Shown here: one piece after another, positions 26,695 to 36,049 of the stretch
How positions within the stretch are numbered: the stretch's first letter is position 1
Layout: each line of letters starts with the position of its first letter
Assembly: GCA_963743015.1 (NCBI GenBank)
Contig: CAVUOD010000020.1
Coordinates: 93,621 to 157,620 of the forward strand
Length of the DNA stretch: 64,000 nucleotides
Direction of reading: 5' to 3'
Origin: CAVSRC01 sp963743015
Lineage (GTDB): Bacteria > Pseudomonadota > Alphaproteobacteria > Rhizobiales > Kaistiaceae
Notes under the pieces: model-generated
What the model saw: only the letters and a program-made list of their open reading frames with translations
What the model was told of the DNA's origin: nothing
Database searches by the model: none
Program-made: the position numbers and the translations under genes

Positions 26695-27120
26695 CTAGAC
26701 GCCCGGCTTGGAGAACAACGGCCAGCACTGATAATCGGTGACCACCACGGTCAGACCGAAGCGCTTGGTCGTCGGCCAGTTGACGTTGGAAAAGCCGCGC
26801 TGGTCGGTGGTACCGGGGCCGAAATCCGCCGTCAGCCCGTCGAGCACCGCCTTGCAGGCGGCAGCCGGATGGGCAAGCACGAAGCGCATGGCGACCAGAC
26901 CGTCATCGCGGAAAATCGCATAGGCAACAGCGGACTGGCCGTAGAGCATGACGTGAAATGCGAAGGGCACGGTGCTCCGCGGCAGGCCAAACATCGCGGC
27001 ATCGTCGGCGCTCACCGACGCCGGCTCGAGCCTGGCCCGCGCAGCCGCGGCTTCGACCGCGGCCGGCTTCGCCGACCAGGTGGTGAACGACCAGCCGGGC
27101 ACCGGCTCGGCATGGGCCAC
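26695..27120 (-). CDS. Hypothetical secreted protein (signal peptide probably frameshifted)
   Basis: The open frame gives 141 residues starting MAHAEPVPGWSFTTWSAKPA and ending YQCWPLFSKPGV. Residues 40-80 (FGLPRSTVPFAFHVMLYGQS, AVAYAIFRDDGLVAMRFVLA) suggest an alpha/beta fold. Just upstream, one frame encodes GGALAWLALVGPPVAHAEP, a convincing signal peptide core and cleavage site, but without a start codon; a one-base change near 27165 would join it to GTG at 27185 (MPRRLTAR...). I therefore think the true product is a periplasmic protein of about 163 residues. No family recognised. Confidence 0.6.
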   Translation of the reverse strand: MAHAEPVPGWSFTTWSAKPAAVEAAAARARLEPASVSADDAAMFGLPRSTVPFAFHVMLYGQSAVAYAIFRDDGLVAMRFVLAHPAAACKAVLDGLTADFGPGTTDQRGFSNVNWPTTKRFGLTVVVTDYQCWPLFSKPGV

Positions 27121-27190
27121 CGGCGGTCCGACCAGCGCCAGCCAGGCCAGGGCGCCGCCAATCGCGCCGTCAACCGGCGCGGCACGGCCG

Positions 27191-27544
27191 CTAGTTCTGC
27201 TTGGGCGCCGGACAGGCAGCGCCGGGCTCGGGGCTCCATTTGGCCGGCGACAGCGTGATGCCGCGCATGCACGACGACATCCCCTCGCTCACCGTGCCGC
27301 TCACCGTCCCGGCGACGCCGGGCTGGGGCTTGGGCACGGCTGCGGTGATGTTGTAGAGCCTGCCGTCTTTGGCCATCAGTTCGATGCAGCCGGCCTCGAT
27401 GCCGGGCTGTGCACAGCCGCTGGCCGTCACCTCCTCGGCCCGGCCTGCCGCCGGCACCGCCAGCGCGGCGAAGCCGAGCAGCAATGCGACCACGGCCGGC
27501 AGCCGTGCTCCGCGGTCAATCGAACGTCCGTCTTGCTTCGCCAT
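27191..27544 (-). CDS. Small secreted hypothetical protein
   Basis: A 117-residue protein with a basic N-terminus and hydrophobic core (MAKQDGRSIDRGARLPAVVA, LLLGFAALAVPAAGRAEE) that is a Sec signal peptide. The mature part has four Cys (TASGCAQPGIEAGCIELMAK; SSCMRGITL; AACPAPKQN), suggesting two disulfides, and DGRLYNITAAVPKPQPGVAG, a pattern of small periplasmic proteins of rhizobia. I cannot name a function. It lies directly upstream of the gene at 26695 on the same strand, and the two may be co-transcribed. Confidence 0.65.
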   Translation of the reverse strand: MAKQDGRSIDRGARLPAVVALLLGFAALAVPAAGRAEEVTASGCAQPGIEAGCIELMAKDGRLYNITAAVPKPQPGVAGTVSGTVSEGMSSCMRGITLSPAKWSPEPGAACPAPKQN

Positions 27545-27593
27545 CGATGGTCTCCGACACTTGGCCTGTCGCCCCAAGTCGCCCGAAGTCCAC

Positions 27594-28592
27594 TCAGCCG
27601 TGCTCGCCGGCCAAGGCTTCCGCCAGCACCGGCAGGTCTATGTTACCGCCGGACAGCACCACCACCAATGTCCGTCCGCGTGCCGCCACCCGGCCGGCAA
27701 GCAGTGCCGCCAGCGCCACCGCGCCGCCCGGCTCGACCACCAGCTTCAGCTCGCGGAAGGCGAAGGCGACCGCGGCCAACGCTTCATCGTCGTCGACGGC
27801 CACACCCATAGCAGCATGGGCACGATTGATGGCAAAACTGAGCGCCCCCGGCTGCGAGATGAGCAGTGCGTCGCAGACCGAGCCCGCCTGCCGCTCATTG
27901 GCAACGACATGCCCGGCAGCGAGCGAGCGGCGATAATCGTCGAAGCCGTCCGGCTCGACCAGCACGATCTCGGTCTCGCCCGACCAGTCGCGCACGGCAA
28001 GCCCGACGCCGGCCGAGAGCCCGCCGCCGCTTGCCGGCATCAGCACCGCATCGGGCTTGAGGCCCGCGGCGGCGCAATCGGCGGCGATCTCCAGGCCGAT
28101 GGTCCCCTGCCCGGCGATCACCTGTCTGTCGTTGAAGGGATGGATCAGCGTGCCGCCATGCTCGGCGATATGGCGCGCCGCCACCGCATCGCGGTTCTCG
28201 CTGGCCCGGTCATAGGTGACGATGCGCCCGCCGCTGCGCTCGGTCCTCAGCCGCTTGGTCTCCGGCGCATCGCCCGGCATGACGATGGTGGCGCGCACGC
28301 CGAACAGGCGCGCCGCCTCGGCCACCCCTTGCGCATGATTGCCCGACGACATGGCGACGACGCCGCGGGCGCGGGTCTCGCGGGGAAGCGCCGCCAGCGC
28401 ATTGTAGGCGCCGCGGAACTTGAACGAGCCGGTGCGCTGCAGGTTCTCGCATTTGAGCAGGACCCGCCCGCCGACCCGCTCGTCGAGGAACGGGCTCGAG
28501 ATCAGCGGCGTGCGCACCGCGTGGCCGGCTATGCGCTCGGCAGCGCGGCGCACATCGGCGACGGTCGGCAGCGTCGGATCGTCCATCGTCAT
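27594..28592 (-). CDS. Threonine/serine dehydratase-like PLP enzyme
   Basis: A 332-residue fold-type II PLP enzyme. The Schiff-base Lys is in NLQRTGSFKFRGAYNALAAL, followed by VVAMSSGNHAQGVAEAARLF. The phosphate cup is LMPASGGGLSAGVGLAV, and VVEPGGAVALAALLAG matches the C-terminal region. It lacks the regulatory ACT domain of biosynthetic IlvA, so it is of the catabolic threonine dehydratase / serine racemase / hydroxyaspartate-lyase group. The reaction is elimination of ammonia from a hydroxy amino acid; the exact substrate is not decidable. It is followed by a glycosyltransferase upstream on the same strand, 12 bases away. Confidence 0.85.
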   Translation of the reverse strand: MTMDDPTLPTVADVRRAAERIAGHAVRTPLISSPFLDERVGGRVLLKCENLQRTGSFKFRGAYNALAALPRETRARGVVAMSSGNHAQGVAEAARLFGVRATIVMPGDAPETKRLRTERSGGRIVTYDRASENRDAVAARHIAEHGGTLIHPFNDRQVIAGQGTIGLEIAADCAAAGLKPDAVLMPASGGGLSAGVGLAVRDWSGETEIVLVEPDGFDDYRRSLAAGHVVANERQAGSVCDALLISQPGALSFAINRAHAAMGVAVDDDEALAAVAFAFRELKLVVEPGGAVALAALLAGRVAARGRTLVVVLSGGNIDLPVLAEALAGEHG

Positions 28593-28604
28593 CGGCTTGA
28601 CCCG

Positions 28605-29636
28605 TCAGGTGAAGACCAGCTTCGGCATCTCGTCGCCCTGGCCGACGACGACATTGTCGACGAACTGGCGGGCGCTCGCCTCCCAGCTGTGTTCAAGGGC
28701 GAATTCGCGGCAGCGCTCGCGCGGGATTTCGAGGGCGGCGAGCGCGGCTTTCCTGAGATCCTCGTCGAGCACGCCGACCGGCGCCGGGCCGATCACGTCC
28801 AGCGGTCCCGCCACCGGATAGGCGGCGACCGGGACACCCGCGGCGAGCGCCTCGAGCAGCACCATGCCGAAGGTGTCGGTGCGGCTGGGGAAGACGAAGA
28901 CGTCGGAAGCGGCATAGGCCTTGGCCAGCGTCTCGCCGGTCATCACGCCGAGAAAGTGCACGTCCGGATAGGCCGCCTTGAGCTTGGCAAAATCCGGCCC
29001 GTCGCCGACGACCACCTTGCTGCCCGGCAGGTCGAGGGCGAGGAAAGCCTCGAGGTTCTTCTCGACCGCGACGCGGCCGACATAGAGGAAGATCGGCCCG
29101 GCAAACGGCAGGTGGGCATCCTCGCGCGGGCGAAACAGGTTGCCGTCGACGCCGCGCGTCCAGTGCATGAGATTGTCGAAGCCGCGCCGCGACAGCTCGC
29201 CATGGAGCGTCGGCGTGGCGACCATGCAGCCATTGCCGGCATTGTGGAAGCGGCGCAGCACCGAATAGGTCCAGTTGAGCGGGAGCGGCACCCGCTTGGC
29301 GATATATTCGGGAAAGCGCGTGTGATAGCTGGTGGTGAAGCGGCGATGATTGCGCAGGCACCAGCGGCGCACGCCGAAGCCGACCGGGCCCTCGGTGGCG
29401 ATGTGGATGGCGTCCGGCTTGATGTCCTCGATATGGCGGGCGAAGGTCGACGGCCGGGCAATCGCCAGGCGGATCTCGCTGTAGGTCGGCAGCGGAATGG
29501 TGCGGAACCAGCCGGGCGAGAGAATCGTTACCTCGCCACCCAGCCGCGGCAGCTCTTCCACCAGCCGTTCAATGCTACGCACGACGCCATTGACCTGGGG
29601 ACGCCAGGCGTCTGTCGCGATCAGAAGACAAATCAC
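28605..29636 (-). CDS. GT4-family glycosyltransferase
   Basis: A 343-residue GT-B fold glycosyltransferase. The N-terminal domain begins MICLLIATDAWRPQVNGVVR, with the Gly-rich loop after strand 1, and contains HIATEGPVGFGVRRWCLRNH and FTTSYHTRFPEYIAKRVPLP. The C-terminal domain has IFLYVGRVAVEKNLEAFLAL, VVGDGPDFAKLK and FPSRTDTFGMVLLEALAAGV, the EX7E-type donor-binding region. It resembles the MgtA/PimB/SQD2 group that transfers mannosyl, glucosyl or sulfoquinovosyl groups to glycerolipids, so a cytoplasmic-face membrane lipid role is plausible. It lies 12 bases upstream of the dehydratase gene. Confidence 0.85.
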   Translation of the reverse strand: MICLLIATDAWRPQVNGVVRSIERLVEELPRLGGEVTILSPGWFRTIPLPTYSEIRLAIARPSTFARHIEDIKPDAIHIATEGPVGFGVRRWCLRNHRRFTTSYHTRFPEYIAKRVPLPLNWTYSVLRRFHNAGNGCMVATPTLHGELSRRGFDNLMHWTRGVDGNLFRPREDAHLPFAGPIFLYVGRVAVEKNLEAFLALDLPGSKVVVGDGPDFAKLKAAYPDVHFLGVMTGETLAKAYAASDVFVFPSRTDTFGMVLLEALAAGVPVAAYPVAGPLDVIGPAPVGVLDEDLRKAALAALEIPRERCREFALEHSWEASARQFVDNVVVGQGDEMPKLVFT

Positions 29637-29719
29637 ACTTCCCCGCCTCGGGCGTCGAATTTCGGCCGGCCATCGTATTGGCTAGACGGAATGCTGCATA
29701 GGCTGGCGCGCGCGGCCAT

Positions 29720-30310
29720 TCAAGTGAGGGCGGGCAATGCGGAGGCGACCAGCAGCAGCGCCATGGCGATATTGAACCAGCGCCGGCGGCTGTCACTCGA
29801 CAGGAAACGGGCGATCGCGCGGCCGAACACCGCCCATGCGAGGCAGTTGGGCAGCACGACGATAGCGAAAAGCGCAGCGATGCCAATGACCTGCACAAGC
29901 CTGTTGACGGTGGGATCGACGAATACCGTCATCCCGCTGAGGATCATCGTCCATGCCTTGGGATTGACCCATTGGAAGGCCGCCGCCTGCCACAGGTTCA
30001 GCGGCCGCCGGATGCCGCCGTTCTCGTCCGGCCGCGCCGCCATGGCGATGCGCCAGGCGAGCCAGCACAGATAGGCGAAGGCGACGTATTTCAGCACCGA
30101 ATGGAGCCACGGCACCGCCTCGAACACGGCGCTGAGGCCGAGCCCGACCGCCAGGATCATGGCCGGAAAGCCGAGCACGATGCCCAGGATATGCGGCAGC
30201 GTGCGGCCAAGCCCCCAGTTCGCACCGGAGGCGAGCAGCATCAGATTGTTGGGGCCGGGCGTCACCGTCGCGGCGACGACAAAGGCGATGAGCGGCAGGG
30301 ACGTTTCCAT
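29720..30310 (-). CDS. LysE/RhtB-family amino-acid exporter
   Basis: A 196-residue inner-membrane protein with six predicted helices. The N-terminal signature is FVVAATVTPGPNNLMLLASG, typical of LysE/RhtB translocators. Further helices include LPHILGIVLGFPAMILAVGL and AAFQWVNPKAWTMILSGMTV, with the conserved NPKAW motif. It exports amino acids or related compounds. An inverted repeat (TAGGTCA-N7-TGACCTA) lies 21-41 bases upstream of the start codon and is probably its regulatory site. It is divergent from the FAH-family gene. Confidence 0.88.
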   Translation of the reverse strand: METSLPLIAFVVAATVTPGPNNLMLLASGANWGLGRTLPHILGIVLGFPAMILAVGLGLSAVFEAVPWLHSVLKYVAFAYLCWLAWRIAMAARPDENGGIRRPLNLWQAAAFQWVNPKAWTMILSGMTVFVDPTVNRLVQVIGIAALFAIVVLPNCLAWAVFGRAIARFLSSDSRRRWFNIAMALLLVASALPALT

Positions 30311-30330
30311 TGATCGATCTCTTGTTTAAT

Positions 30331-30351
30331 TAGGTCAATGATACTGACCTA
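30331..30351. promoter_or_regulatory. Palindromic operator candidate before lysE-like gene
   Basis: Perfect 7-base arms TAGGTCA and TGACCTA with a 7-base AT-rich centre. It is 21 bases from the exporter start on the minus strand, in an AT-rich promoter-like stretch. Arms of this type are common for GntR, MarR or Lrp-type regulators; none is encoded next to it. Confidence 0.55.
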
Positions 30352-30604
30352 TTTTCGTTTTGACCAGAGCCAATCGACCGAACGGCGAATCACGACGGCC
30401 GGCGACCGGCACGACGGCAAAGACCCCGCGGGCTTCCGGATTCGGTTCCATCCGGCTGCAAAAGGCTCTAATCCGTGCACTGGAGGGGGAAAGCTGAATC
30501 GCGCTGTCGTCGGGCACTTCGGCGCGGGGCTCTTGAGACCTGTCCTCCCCTTTTCAGCCAGCGCCCTTCGCGAATGCGATCAACACCTGGGAGAAGTAGA
30601 AGAC

Positions 30605-31456
30605 ATGAAGCTGCTGCGATTCGGTCCGAAGGGCCGCGAGAAGCCGGGCATCCTCGATCATGACGGCGCCATCCGCGACCTTTCCTCCATCGTTCCGGAC
30701 ATCTCGGCCGAGACGCTGGCTGCCGGTGCCCTGTCGAAGATCCGCAAGGTGAAGCCGGAAAGCCTGCCCAAGGCGCGCAAGGGTGTACGTATCGGCCCCT
30801 GCGTCGCCGGCACCGGCAACTTCATCGCCATCGGCCTCAACTATGCCGACCACGCCGCCGAGACCGGCGCGGCGATCCCCAAGGAGCCGATCGTCTTCAA
30901 CAAGGCGCCGAACTGCATTATCGGCCCCAACGACGATGTGATGATCCCCAAGGGCTCGAAGAAGACCGACTGGGAAGTCGAACTCGCCATCGTCATCGGC
31001 AAGGGCGGCAGCTACATCGCCAAGAAGGACGCGATCAAGGCCATTGCCGGCTATGCGCTGTGCAACGACATCTCGGAGCGCGAGTTCCAGACCGAGCGCG
31101 GCGGCCAGTGGACCAAGGGCAAGGGCTGCCCGACCTTCGGCCCGCTCGGCCCCTGGCTGGTGACGCCGGACGAGATCAAGGATCCGCAGAACCTCGACAT
31201 GTTCCTCGACGTCAACGGCAAGCGCATGCAGACCGGCAACACCAGCACGATGATCTTCGGCGTTGCCCATCTGGTCAGCTATGTCAGCCAGTTCATGCGG
31301 CTCGATCCGGGCGACGTCATCACCACCGGCACGCCGCCCGGCGTCGGCATGGGCATGAAGCCGAAGCCGCGCTTCCTCAAGGGCGGCGAGACGATGCGCC
31401 TCGGCATCGCCGGGCTCGGCGAGCAGACCCAGACGGTGGTCAAGTACAAGGGCTGA
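30605..31456 (+). CDS. Fumarylacetoacetate hydrolase (FAH)-family protein
   Basis: An intact 283-residue protein. The N-terminal cap MKLLRFGPKGREKPGILDHD is followed by the FAH core: FIAIGLNYADHAAETG, PNDDVMIPKGSKKTDWEVEL (Glu metal ligands) and YALCNDISEREFQTERGGQW, then GDVITTGTPPGVGMGMKPKP. These metal-dependent enzymes include 2-hydroxyhepta-2,4-diene-1,7-dioate isomerase, ureidoglycolate lyase-like and acylpyruvate hydrolases. Without pathway neighbours the substrate is not assigned. The 294-base region upstream is divergent from the LysE-family gene and holds the operator above; GGAGAAG precedes the ATG. Confidence 0.88.
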   Translation: MKLLRFGPKGREKPGILDHDGAIRDLSSIVPDISAETLAAGALSKIRKVKPESLPKARKGVRIGPCVAGTGNFIAIGLNYADHAAETGAAIPKEPIVFNKAPNCIIGPNDDVMIPKGSKKTDWEVELAIVIGKGGSYIAKKDAIKAIAGYALCNDISEREFQTERGGQWTKGKGCPTFGPLGPWLVTPDEIKDPQNLDMFLDVNGKRMQTGNTSTMIFGVAHLVSYVSQFMRLDPGDVITTGTPPGVGMGMKPKPRFLKGGETMRLGIAGLGEQTQTVVKYKG

Positions 31457-31516
31457 GCACCGGCGCTGCAGCGGCGGTCGGCGCACCGGACCGCTTCGCG
31501 CTCGGCAACACGCTCC

Positions 31517-31598
31517 GTCATGCCCGCCCCCGAGCCGGGCATCCAGGCGAGACGTGCCACCGGCAGTCCCGTCCTGGGTCCCCGGCCTTCGCGGGGAC
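31517..31598. repeat. Double-hairpin intergenic repeat (rhizobial palindromic type)
   Basis: Two adjacent palindromes: ATGCCCG...CGGGCAT (31520-31542) and GTCCCCG...CGGGGAC (31578-31598), joined by CATCCAGG...GTCCTGGG-type sequence. This consensus is a familiar interspersed element between genes of Bradyrhizobium-like and other rhizobial genomes. It sits between convergent genes, where it may help stop transcription. Confidence 0.6.
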
Positions 31599-31627
31599 GA
31601 ACGGATGGAATGCAGCCGGGTTCCGCC

Positions 31628-32430
<803 letters not shown>

Positions 32431-32504
32431 GGTTGTGCAATCCTGTCGTTGGCCGCCGCACAGCTAGGCCCGTGGCGCCGCCCCGCGCAAGTGGGCAAAG
32501 CGGC

Positions 32505-33461
32505 TCAGCTCGGCGTCGTCGTGATCGGCGTCTGGGCCTCCTTGGCCCGGCTGCGCTCGATGCCCAGCCGGTGCTCGCGGTAGATCACGAACAGCCCGGC
32601 GGCGATGACGATGGCGGTGCCGAGGAGCATGATGGCGCTCGGCCAGGTGTTGAAGATCACCAGGCTCGCGATCAGCGCCCAAATCATCGAGGTGTAGTCG
32701 AAGGGGGCGATCAGCGAGGCGTCGGCGTGACGGAAGCTCTGGGTCATGGTGATCTGGCCGATGCCGCCGAAGATGCCGGCGCTGACCAGCATGGCGGCAT
32801 CGAGCGGCCCCGGCATGGACCATGGCGTGAACGGGATGCTGATGAGTCCGGCGAGCGCGCAGAACAGCGAGAAGTAGAACACGATGGTCGAGGCGGACTC
32901 GGTGTACACCATGGCACGCACCTGGGTGGTGGCGGTTGCACCGAGAAAGGCGCTTGATACCGCAATGACCGCCCCTATGGTGCTCGTCTCGGCCACCCCC
33001 GATGCGCTCGGATCGACATAGCCGTAGAGAATCACCAGCACGCCGATGAAGCCGATCCCAACCGCCGACCAGCGATAGATGCGCACCTTTTCGCCGAGGA
33101 AGATGACGGCGAGCACCACGGTCATCAGCGGCGCGGCGTAGCCGATGGCGGTGGCGTCGGCGATCGGCAGCAGGGCCAGCGCCGTGAAGCCGGTGAACAT
33201 GCCGCCGGCGCCGGCAAGCGAGCGGAAGAAATGCCGGTGCAGGCGGCTGGTATAGAGGGCTTCCGGAAAGCGTCCGCGCACGCCGATCCACAACAGCAGC
33301 GGCAGCAGCGCGAAGAAGCTGCGGAAGAACATGATCTCGCCGATCGGATAGTCGGCGCTGGCCAGCTTGACCAGCGTGGACATGACCGTGAAGACAAGCG
33401 TCGACGTGATCTTGAGCGCAATGCCGATGCCCGGCTGCGCCCGCTCGGAGGGAAGGTCCAT
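32505..33461 (-). CDS. DMT-superfamily transporter (EamA)
   Basis: A 318-residue inner-membrane protein with ten predicted helices and two EamA repeats. Recognisable are FRSFFALLPLLLWIGVRGRF, FTALALLPIADATAIGYAAP (end of repeat one) and SFRHADASLIAPFDYTSMIW (end of repeat two), followed by TAIVIAAGLFVIYREHRLG. Such carriers export metabolites or amino acids; the substrate cannot be inferred. The start MDLPSERAQPGIGIALKITS is preferred; the reading frame overlaps nothing on this strand. It lies between thiD and the molybdenum hydroxylase, both leftward. Confidence 0.88.
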   Translation of the reverse strand: MDLPSERAQPGIGIALKITSTLVFTVMSTLVKLASADYPIGEIMFFRSFFALLPLLLWIGVRGRFPEALYTSRLHRHFFRSLAGAGGMFTGFTALALLPIADATAIGYAAPLMTVVLAVIFLGEKVRIYRWSAVGIGFIGVLVILYGYVDPSASGVAETSTIGAVIAVSSAFLGATATTQVRAMVYTESASTIVFYFSLFCALAGLISIPFTPWSMPGPLDAAMLVSAGIFGGIGQITMTQSFRHADASLIAPFDYTSMIWALIASLVIFNTWPSAIMLLGTAIVIAAGLFVIYREHRLGIERSRAKEAQTPITTTPS

Positions 33462-33529
33462 CAGTCCGGCACCGGACCACAGGCCGGCGAGTCAGGCAAG
33501 CAGGGAATTGGGGGCCAGCCTCGCGGCCG

Positions 33530-35854
33530 TCAGGCCGCCTTGCCCGCCTTCGCGCCCTGGATGACCTGCCAGACCTTTTCGGGCGTTGCCGGCATGTCGA
33601 TATCGGCAACCCCATAGGCGCGGTGAAGTGCATCGGCGATGGCGTTCATCACCGCCGGGCACGAGCCGATCGAGCCGGCCTCGCCCGCCCCCTTGATGCC
33701 CATGGCGTTGGTCAGGCAGGGAACGTTGCGCGTCTCGAACTGGAACCACGGCACGCCGTCGGCGCGCGGCACGGCGTAGTCCATGAAGGTCGCGGTGAGG
33801 AGCTGGCCGTCGTCGTCATAGACGGTTCGCTCATAGAGCGCCTGACCGATGCCCTGGGCGATGCCGCCATGCACCTGGCCCTCGAGCAGGATCGGGTTCA
33901 CCGTGACGCCGAAATCGTCGACGATCCAGTAGCCGACGATCTCGGTGACACCGGTCTCCGGATCGATCTCGACCTCGGCGACATGGCTGCCATTGGGATA
34001 GGTCGGCTCCGGCTGCGCGAAGCTGTCGTCATAGGCGGAGAGCCTGGCATGGTCCCCGGCCGAGCGGGCGAGTTCGGCCAGCGTCATGCCGCGATTGGTG
34101 CCGGCGACGCGGACGGCACCGTCGGCGATCTCCAGCTCGTCGGCGCTGACTTCCAGCTTCTCGGCGGCGATGCGCCTGATCTGGCCGGCAAGCTTGATCG
34201 CGGCACGGTCGACCGAGACGACGCCGATCGGGATCGAGCGCGAGCCGCCCGTGCCCTCGCCGCTTGCCACCTGATCGGTGTCGCCCTGGATGACTTCGAT
34301 CTGGTCGTATCCGAGGCCAAGATGGCCGGCGATGAACTGGGCATAGGCGGTGGCATGGCCCTGGCCGTTCGACTGGGTGCCGATGAGCAGCGTCGCCGTG
34401 CCGTCCTGGTTGAGCCGGACAGTGGCGCCTTCCTTGCTCGGGAAGGCGCAGGCTTCGATATAGGTGGCCAGACCCAGACCGCGGATCCTGCCGGTCTCGG
34501 CCGCGGCGGCGGCGCGCGCCGGGAAGCCCTCCCAGTCGGCAAGCTTGAGGGCGCGCTCCATGTGGCCGGCGAACTCGCCGGAATCGTAGATGCGGCCGCC
34601 ATGGGTGCGGTAGGGCATCTGCGACGGCTTGATGAAGTTGCGCCGGCGGATTTCGGCCGGCCCGAGGCCGGTGTCGCGCCCGCATTGATCGACCAGCCGC
34701 TCGATCAGATAGGCCGCCTCCGGCCGCCCGGCGCCGCGATAGGCATCGACCGGCTGGGTGTTGGTGTAGATGCCGCGGCACAACGCCCACAGATGCGGGA
34801 TGTCGTAGACCCCGGTCAGCATGGTCATGCCGCCATAGGGAATGTCCGGCCCGAACTGGTTGAGATAGGCGCCCATATTGGCGAGCATGTCGACGCGCAG
34901 GCCGAGGAACTTGCCGGTCTCGTCCATCGCCATCTCGGCTGTCGTGATGTTGTCGCGGCCATGGCAATCGGCGAGGAAATGCTCCGAGCGCTCGCCGATC
35001 CACTTCACCGGGCGGCCGAGCTTCCTGGCGGCGATCGCCGCCAGCGGGTACTCGGCATAGACGAAGATCTTGGTGCCGAAGCCGCCGCCGACATCGGGCG
35101 TGATGACGCGGATCTTGCGCGGCGGGATTTTCAGGATGTCCCTGGCGATGATGTCGCGCTGCTCGTGACCGCCCTGGGTCCCCACGGTCAGCGTATAGCG
35201 GTCGCTGGCCTCGTCGTATTCGGCGGTGATGCCGCGTGTTTCCATGTAGTTGGCGACGACGCGGTTGTTGACGACCGCGATGCGCGACACACGCGCGGCG
35301 GCAGCGAAGGTCTCGTCGGTGTGGCGGCGCTCGCCGCGGGCGATCTCGAAGGCGACATTGCTGGCGAAGTCCGGCCATACCAGCGGCGCCCCCGGCTCCA
35401 GCGCCTTTCTCATGTCGACCACCGGCGCCAGCGGCTCGTAATCGACGTCGATCGCCTCGGCGGCGCTCCGCGCCGATGCGAGATCGTCGGCGACCACGAA
35501 GGCGATGGGATCGCCGACGTAGCGGACGATGTCCTTGGCGAGCAGCGGACGCGGCGGCACCTTCTGGTGGGTGCCGTCGGTCTGGCGCAGTTCGATCTTG
35601 CACGGCAGATCGCCGATGCCGTCGAGATCCGCATGGGTGAGGATCAGCCGCACGCCGGGCATGGCGGCGATCTCCGACAGGTCGCCGAGGCGGAAGCGGG
35701 CATGGGCCATGGCCGAGCGCAGGACGATGGCGCGCAGCGTCCCCTCAGGCGTGTAATCGTCGACGAAGCGGCCACGCCCGGTGACCAGGGCACGGTCTTC
35801 CTTGCGCCGGACAGGAGCGCCCATGCCGTATTTGGGGGGAGCGACGGTGTTCAT
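33530..35854 (-). CDS. Xanthine-dehydrogenase-family molybdenum hydroxylase, large subunit
   Basis: An intact 774-residue Mo-cofactor-binding subunit. It starts with the aldehyde oxidase a/b hammerhead domain (MGAPVRRKEDRALVTGRGRF, FVDDYTPEGTLRAIVLRSAM), then the Mo-pterin domains with ITPDVGGGFGTKIFVYAEYP, VDAYRGAGRPEAAYLIERLV, EGTGGSRSIP and GIKGAGEAGSIGSCPAVMNA, where the catalytic Glu is the Glu of GEAG. The active-site loop is AYRGAGR, not the AYRCSFR of true (form I) CO dehydrogenase, so CO oxidation is unlikely. Medium (FAD) and small (2Fe-2S) subunits are not adjacent, which is unusual. It hydroxylates an unknown heterocycle or aldehyde. Confidence 0.9.
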   Translation of the reverse strand: MNTVAPPKYGMGAPVRRKEDRALVTGRGRFVDDYTPEGTLRAIVLRSAMAHARFRLGDLSEIAAMPGVRLILTHADLDGIGDLPCKIELRQTDGTHQKVPPRPLLAKDIVRYVGDPIAFVVADDLASARSAAEAIDVDYEPLAPVVDMRKALEPGAPLVWPDFASNVAFEIARGERRHTDETFAAAARVSRIAVVNNRVVANYMETRGITAEYDEASDRYTLTVGTQGGHEQRDIIARDILKIPPRKIRVITPDVGGGFGTKIFVYAEYPLAAIAARKLGRPVKWIGERSEHFLADCHGRDNITTAEMAMDETGKFLGLRVDMLANMGAYLNQFGPDIPYGGMTMLTGVYDIPHLWALCRGIYTNTQPVDAYRGAGRPEAAYLIERLVDQCGRDTGLGPAEIRRRNFIKPSQMPYRTHGGRIYDSGEFAGHMERALKLADWEGFPARAAAAAETGRIRGLGLATYIEACAFPSKEGATVRLNQDGTATLLIGTQSNGQGHATAYAQFIAGHLGLGYDQIEVIQGDTDQVASGEGTGGSRSIPIGVVSVDRAAIKLAGQIRRIAAEKLEVSADELEIADGAVRVAGTNRGMTLAELARSAGDHARLSAYDDSFAQPEPTYPNGSHVAEVEIDPETGVTEIVGYWIVDDFGVTVNPILLEGQVHGGIAQGIGQALYERTVYDDDGQLLTATFMDYAVPRADGVPWFQFETRNVPCLTNAMGIKGAGEAGSIGSCPAVMNAIADALHRAYGVADIDMPATPEKVWQVIQGAKAGKAA

Positions 35855-36049
35855 CTCAGGCTACGACCCGACGGGCCGCCTCTGCTTCGGCAAGACGATG
35901 GGATGAATGCCGGCGACCGGCCGGAAACCGCGCCGATCGGACCAGATCGCCGGCGAAAAGGCAACTGCCCGGCGCAGCAGGTCAAGGTTCGGGCAAGCAT
36001 GCTAGGCTGCAATCGCAGGGAACGGAATCGGCACGCATGAAAGGATTGC

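Noticed and set aside
32431..32504. A TPP riboswitch before thiD.
   Set aside because: The leader is under 80 bases and shows no CTGAGA or ACCTGA-type conserved core.
33530..35854. Carbon monoxide dehydrogenase large subunit (coxL).
   Set aside because: The diagnostic Cys-containing loop AYRCSFR is absent (AYRGAGR instead), and no coxS or coxM lies beside it.
33623..36040. An 805-residue plus-strand frame opposite the molybdenum hydroxylase gene.
   Set aside because: It is an antisense shadow; the minus-strand frame has all cofactor motifs in order.
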